The notes under the pieces: model-generated | The model's input: only the letters and a program-made list of their open reading frames with translations | Told to the model about the DNA's origin: nothing | Databases searched by the model: none | In this document: positions 6,517-8,218 of the stretch, piece after piece | Layout: every line of letters starts with the position of its first letter | How positions within the stretch are numbered: position 1 is the first letter of the stretch | Position numbers and translations under genes: made by a program | Origin: Clostridiales bacterium | Lineage (GTDB): Bacteria > Bacillota > Clostridia > Oscillospirales > CAG-272 | Direction of reading: 5' to 3' | NCBI GenBank assembly: GCA_012511425.1 | Contig: JAAZGC010000254.1 | Span: 1 to 8,218, forward strand | Length of the DNA stretch: 8,218 nucleotides

Positions 6517-7848
6517 ATGAATATAAGCGAACATATATTAAAGCATAAATCATTGATCTTGAAAACCGAGCGCTGGTTGTGGGCTCACCCGCAGACCGGA
6601 TACAGAGAGTGGGATGCACACGGTTATATGGCATCAGCATTTGAAGAATTGGGATATGAAATAAAACCTGCCGGCAATATTCCGGGGTTTACGGTTGATA
6701 TCGAAATTTCTGAAGGTCCCAGGATACTTATATTAGCTGAGCTTGATTCTCTGATCTGCTCCGAGCATCCGGAAAGCGCAAAAGACAACGGGTACGTTCA
6801 CGCCTGCGGTCATCATGCCCAAATGGCGGCGCTTTTAGGGCTTGCTGCTGCTTTGAAAAATCCGGAAGTTTCAGAATTATGGAACGGCAGCATCCGTCTT
6901 TGTGTCGTTCCAGCGGAAGAGCTTATCGAGACTGATTACCGAATAGATTTGATTGATCAGGGAATAATTAAGTATCCTGCCGGTAAAGTCGAGTTTCTGC
7001 GCCGCGGGTATTTCGATGACTGCGACATCGCATTTATGTGCCATACGACCGCAGGCAGCGGAATCTCCTGCAGCTACGGCGGGAACGGAGCAATACTTAA
7101 GCGGGCAGAATTTATCGGCAAAGCCTGCCATGCAAGCGCACCTCACGACGGTATCAATGCACTTTATATGGCACAGCTCGGAATGACGGCGGCTAACGCC
7201 ATAAGAGAAACCTTTATCGACTCGCAGCATATAAGATATCATCCGATCATAACCCACGGCGGTCAGGCAGTCAACGCGATACCGAGCAATGTTCAGACCG
7301 AAAGTTATATCCGCGGAGCTGATTTTAATGTGCTGAAAGCCACAAATATTAAAATAAACCGTGCGGTTGCAGCGTCCGCTGCTGCTATGGGTGGAAATGT
7401 CAAAATAAGCGACAGACTCGGATTTGCTCCTCTGATTAATAACAAGGGGCTTATTGCCGTAATAGATGAGGCAAGAAAAATGCTGATTCCGGGAGCTGCC
7501 GGTTCCGGCTGTGACGGATGGGATATGGGCTGCACCGACATGGGCGACCTCTCAGGAATTATACCTTCCATCCATTTCTTCTGCGGCGGAGCATCGGGTA
7601 CTGCCCACGGAAAGGATTATAAAATTGAAGACCCGTATCTTGCCTGCCTCGGTTCGGCAAGCGTTCAGCTGTATATGCTTGATCTTCTTCTTAAATACGG
7701 AGCAAAACGAACGAAAGAAATTATCACCAACTCAGATACGCTGTTCAAAAACAAGGACGAATATTTTAGGACCGTCGAATCTTTTGAATTGGCTAAAGAG
7801 GCGGTGATTTACAACGAAGACGGAACAGTTACACTTTCGTTCTGCTGA
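6517..7848 (+). CDS. M20 family metallo-amidohydrolase/peptidase
   Basis: A 443-residue cytosolic dinuclear metal hydrolase of the M20 (amidohydrolase, HipO/AbgB-like) type, which splits N-acyl amino acids or short amide-linked compounds. Motifs: LWAHPQTGYRE (21-31), the usual 'HPE.g..E' start region; LAELDSL (73-79), matching 'aDmDAL'; HACGHHAQMAALLG (95-108), with Cys97 and His99 as metal ligands; PAEE (132-135), with the catalytic base and a ligand Glu; CHT (175-177); the dimerisation domain from about 187 to 305 with GKACHASAPHDGINAL (201-216) and NAIPSNVQ (253-260); and GTAHGKDY (361-368), with the last His ligand. All expected catalytic residues are present, so it should be active. GHH replaces the more common GHD, and the first Asp of 'ADMDAL' is Glu. 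AAAGGTG at 6505-6511 is 5 nt before the ATG. It follows the lipoprotein by 59 nt, including a hairpin. The natural substrate is unknown. Confidence 0.88.
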   Translation: MNISEHILKHKSLILKTERWLWAHPQTGYREWDAHGYMASAFEELGYEIKPAGNIPGFTVDIEISEGPRILILAELDSLICSEHPESAKDNGYVHACGHHAQMAALLGLAAALKNPEVSELWNGSIRLCVVPAEELIETDYRIDLIDQGIIKYPAGKVEFLRRGYFDDCDIAFMCHTTAGSGISCSYGGNGAILKRAEFIGKACHASAPHDGINALYMAQLGMTAANAIRETFIDSQHIRYHPIITHGGQAVNAIPSNVQTESYIRGADFNVLKATNIKINRAVAASAAAMGGNVKISDRLGFAPLINNKGLIAVIDEARKMLIPGAAGSGCDGWDMGCTDMGDLSGIIPSIHFFCGGASGTAHGKDYKIEDPYLACLGSASVQLYMLDLLLKYGAKRTKEIITNSDTLFKNKDEYFRTVESFELAKEAVIYNEDGTVTLSFC

Positions 7849-7886
7849 AACCTGACAACATATATCTCCATAAACAAATATTCTTT

Positions 7887-7920
7887 AAAATGCGGCTTGT
7901 AACAGAGTCGTATTTTTATA
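7887..7920 (+). terminator. Probable rho-independent terminator after the amidohydrolase gene
   Basis: AAAATGCGGCT (7887-7897) pairs with AGTCGTATTTT (7906-7916), two G-U pairs included, over an 8-nt loop, and the right arm runs into T7913-7917. It is AT-rich and moderately weak, but well placed 39 nt after the stop codon. Confidence 0.55.
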
Positions 7921-7927
7921 TAAATAC

Positions 7928-7956
7928 TTGCCATATTAGCTGATTGATGTTATAAT
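7928..7956 (+). promoter_or_regulatory. Strong extended -10 promoter of the sialidase-like gene
   Basis: TTGCCA (7928-7933), exactly 17 nt, then TATAAT (7951-7956), with TG at 7948-7949 one base before it. The start point should be near 7963, giving a leader of about 53 nt. Confidence 0.8.
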
Positions 7957-7969
7957 TAATATACGGCAA
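7928..7969 (+). promoter_or_regulatory. Imperfect inverted repeat enclosing the promoter core, possible operator
   Basis: TTGCCATATTA (7928-7938) is matched by TAATATACGGCAA (7957-7969), inverted, with a 2-nt bulge. The arms cover the -35 box and the start point with the -10 between them. This could be a split operator, or chance in AT-rich DNA. Confidence 0.25.
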
Positions 7970-8015
7970 ATCAACTAAAAGAAAATTCGACAAATCAGAG
8001 AGATGAGGTGTTAAA

Positions 8016-8218
8016 ATGCTTATCAATGCTAACGGAACTCACGGTATAGTAAATCGTGTCAGAAATGCGCTGTTTACCTATCAGGGCTGGCCATCGGTGG
8101 CGAGGGATGAAAACGGAACCTTATATGCCGTTGCATCTTCCTTCAGAGTTGAACATGTATGTCCTTTCGGTAAAACCGCGATGTATATCAGCCGCGACGA
8201 AGGGAAGACCTGGACCCC
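8016..8218 (+). CDS. Sialidase-like (BNR/Asp-box) protein, N-terminal part (3' end outside window)
   Basis: The first 67 residues of a protein of the sialidase superfamily (non-viral type beta-propeller). Visible are FTYQGWPSVARDENGTLYAV (20-39), then FRVEHVCPFGKTAMY (43-57) and ISRDEGKTWTP (58-68, last codon cut), a clean Asp-box (S-x-D-x-G-x-T-W). The 'gWPsva.d.dG.Ly...s..R..HvcPfGk..m..S.D.GktW' layout is that of sialidase-like proteins in many gut bacteria. No signal peptide is present, so it is probably cytosolic, and the canonical FRIP motif of true exo-sialidases is not seen in the part shown. True substrate, sialic acid or another glycoside, cannot be decided here. GAGGTG (8005-8010) is 5 nt before the ATG, and a strong promoter lies 60 nt upstream. 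Confidence 0.8.
   Translation, partial: MLINANGTHGIVNRVRNALFTYQGWPSVARDENGTLYAVASSFRVEHVCPFGKTAMYISRDEGKTWT

Noticed and set aside
820..8218. A ganglioside-degradation locus (ceramidase plus sialidase)
   Set aside because: The ceramidase-like protein lacks the nucleophilic Ser, both proteins appear cytosolic, and they are in separate transcription units almost 6 kb apart.

Overview
The window looks like a chromosomal piece of an anaerobic Clostridia-type Firmicute, perhaps an uncultured gut, rumen or digester member of Oscillospirales. The grounds are Gram-positive Shine-Dalgarno sites (AAGGAG, GAGGTG, AAAGG), sigma-A type promoters (TTGNNN-N17-TATAAT), moderate GC, a type I dockerin module, stalk-type (copper amine oxidase N-terminal-like) modules, Cys-rich 'GH..C..C..C' secreted repeats and a sugar-type ABC solute-binding protein. 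The family-level placement is a guess.

Left third (1-3292, + strand): the end of one operon, with genes 27 and 16 nt apart. It encodes the C-terminal part of an extracellular solute-binding protein, a cytosolic neutral-ceramidase-like metalloenzyme that lacks the usual nucleophilic Ser and the C-terminal domain, and a DegT/DnrJ/EryC1/StrS PLP aminotransferase. Together they read as import and processing of a small, probably sugar-, cyclitol- or amide-bearing compound. The substrate cannot be read from the sequence.

Middle (3293-5900): a 146-nt convergent gap holds a terminator for each strand. The terminators are interleaved, so each lies beyond the other and the two mRNAs should overlap. 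The minus strand then carries a two-gene operon for secreted proteins. The promoter-proximal gene (5822-4470) encodes a signal peptide, a dockerin, about 3.5 Cys/His repeats of 39 residues, and an NlpC/P60-like cysteine peptidase domain. Its partner (4455-3439) is a secreted protein with two stalk-like modules.

Right third (5901-8218, + strand): a divergent intergenic region has promoters pointing both ways and a perfect inverted repeat near the + start point. Next are a small lipoprotein, a GC-rich hairpin without a clear U-run, and an M20-family amidohydrolase that probably depends on readthrough. After a weak terminator, a strong extended -10 promoter drives a sialidase-like (Asp-box) gene that runs off the window end.

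No tRNA, rRNA, insertion sequence, CRISPR array, phage gene or toxin-antitoxin pair was seen. The most unusual items are the dockerin/Cys-repeat/peptidase protein, the ceramidase-like protein with Gly at the nucleophile position, and the crossed terminators.
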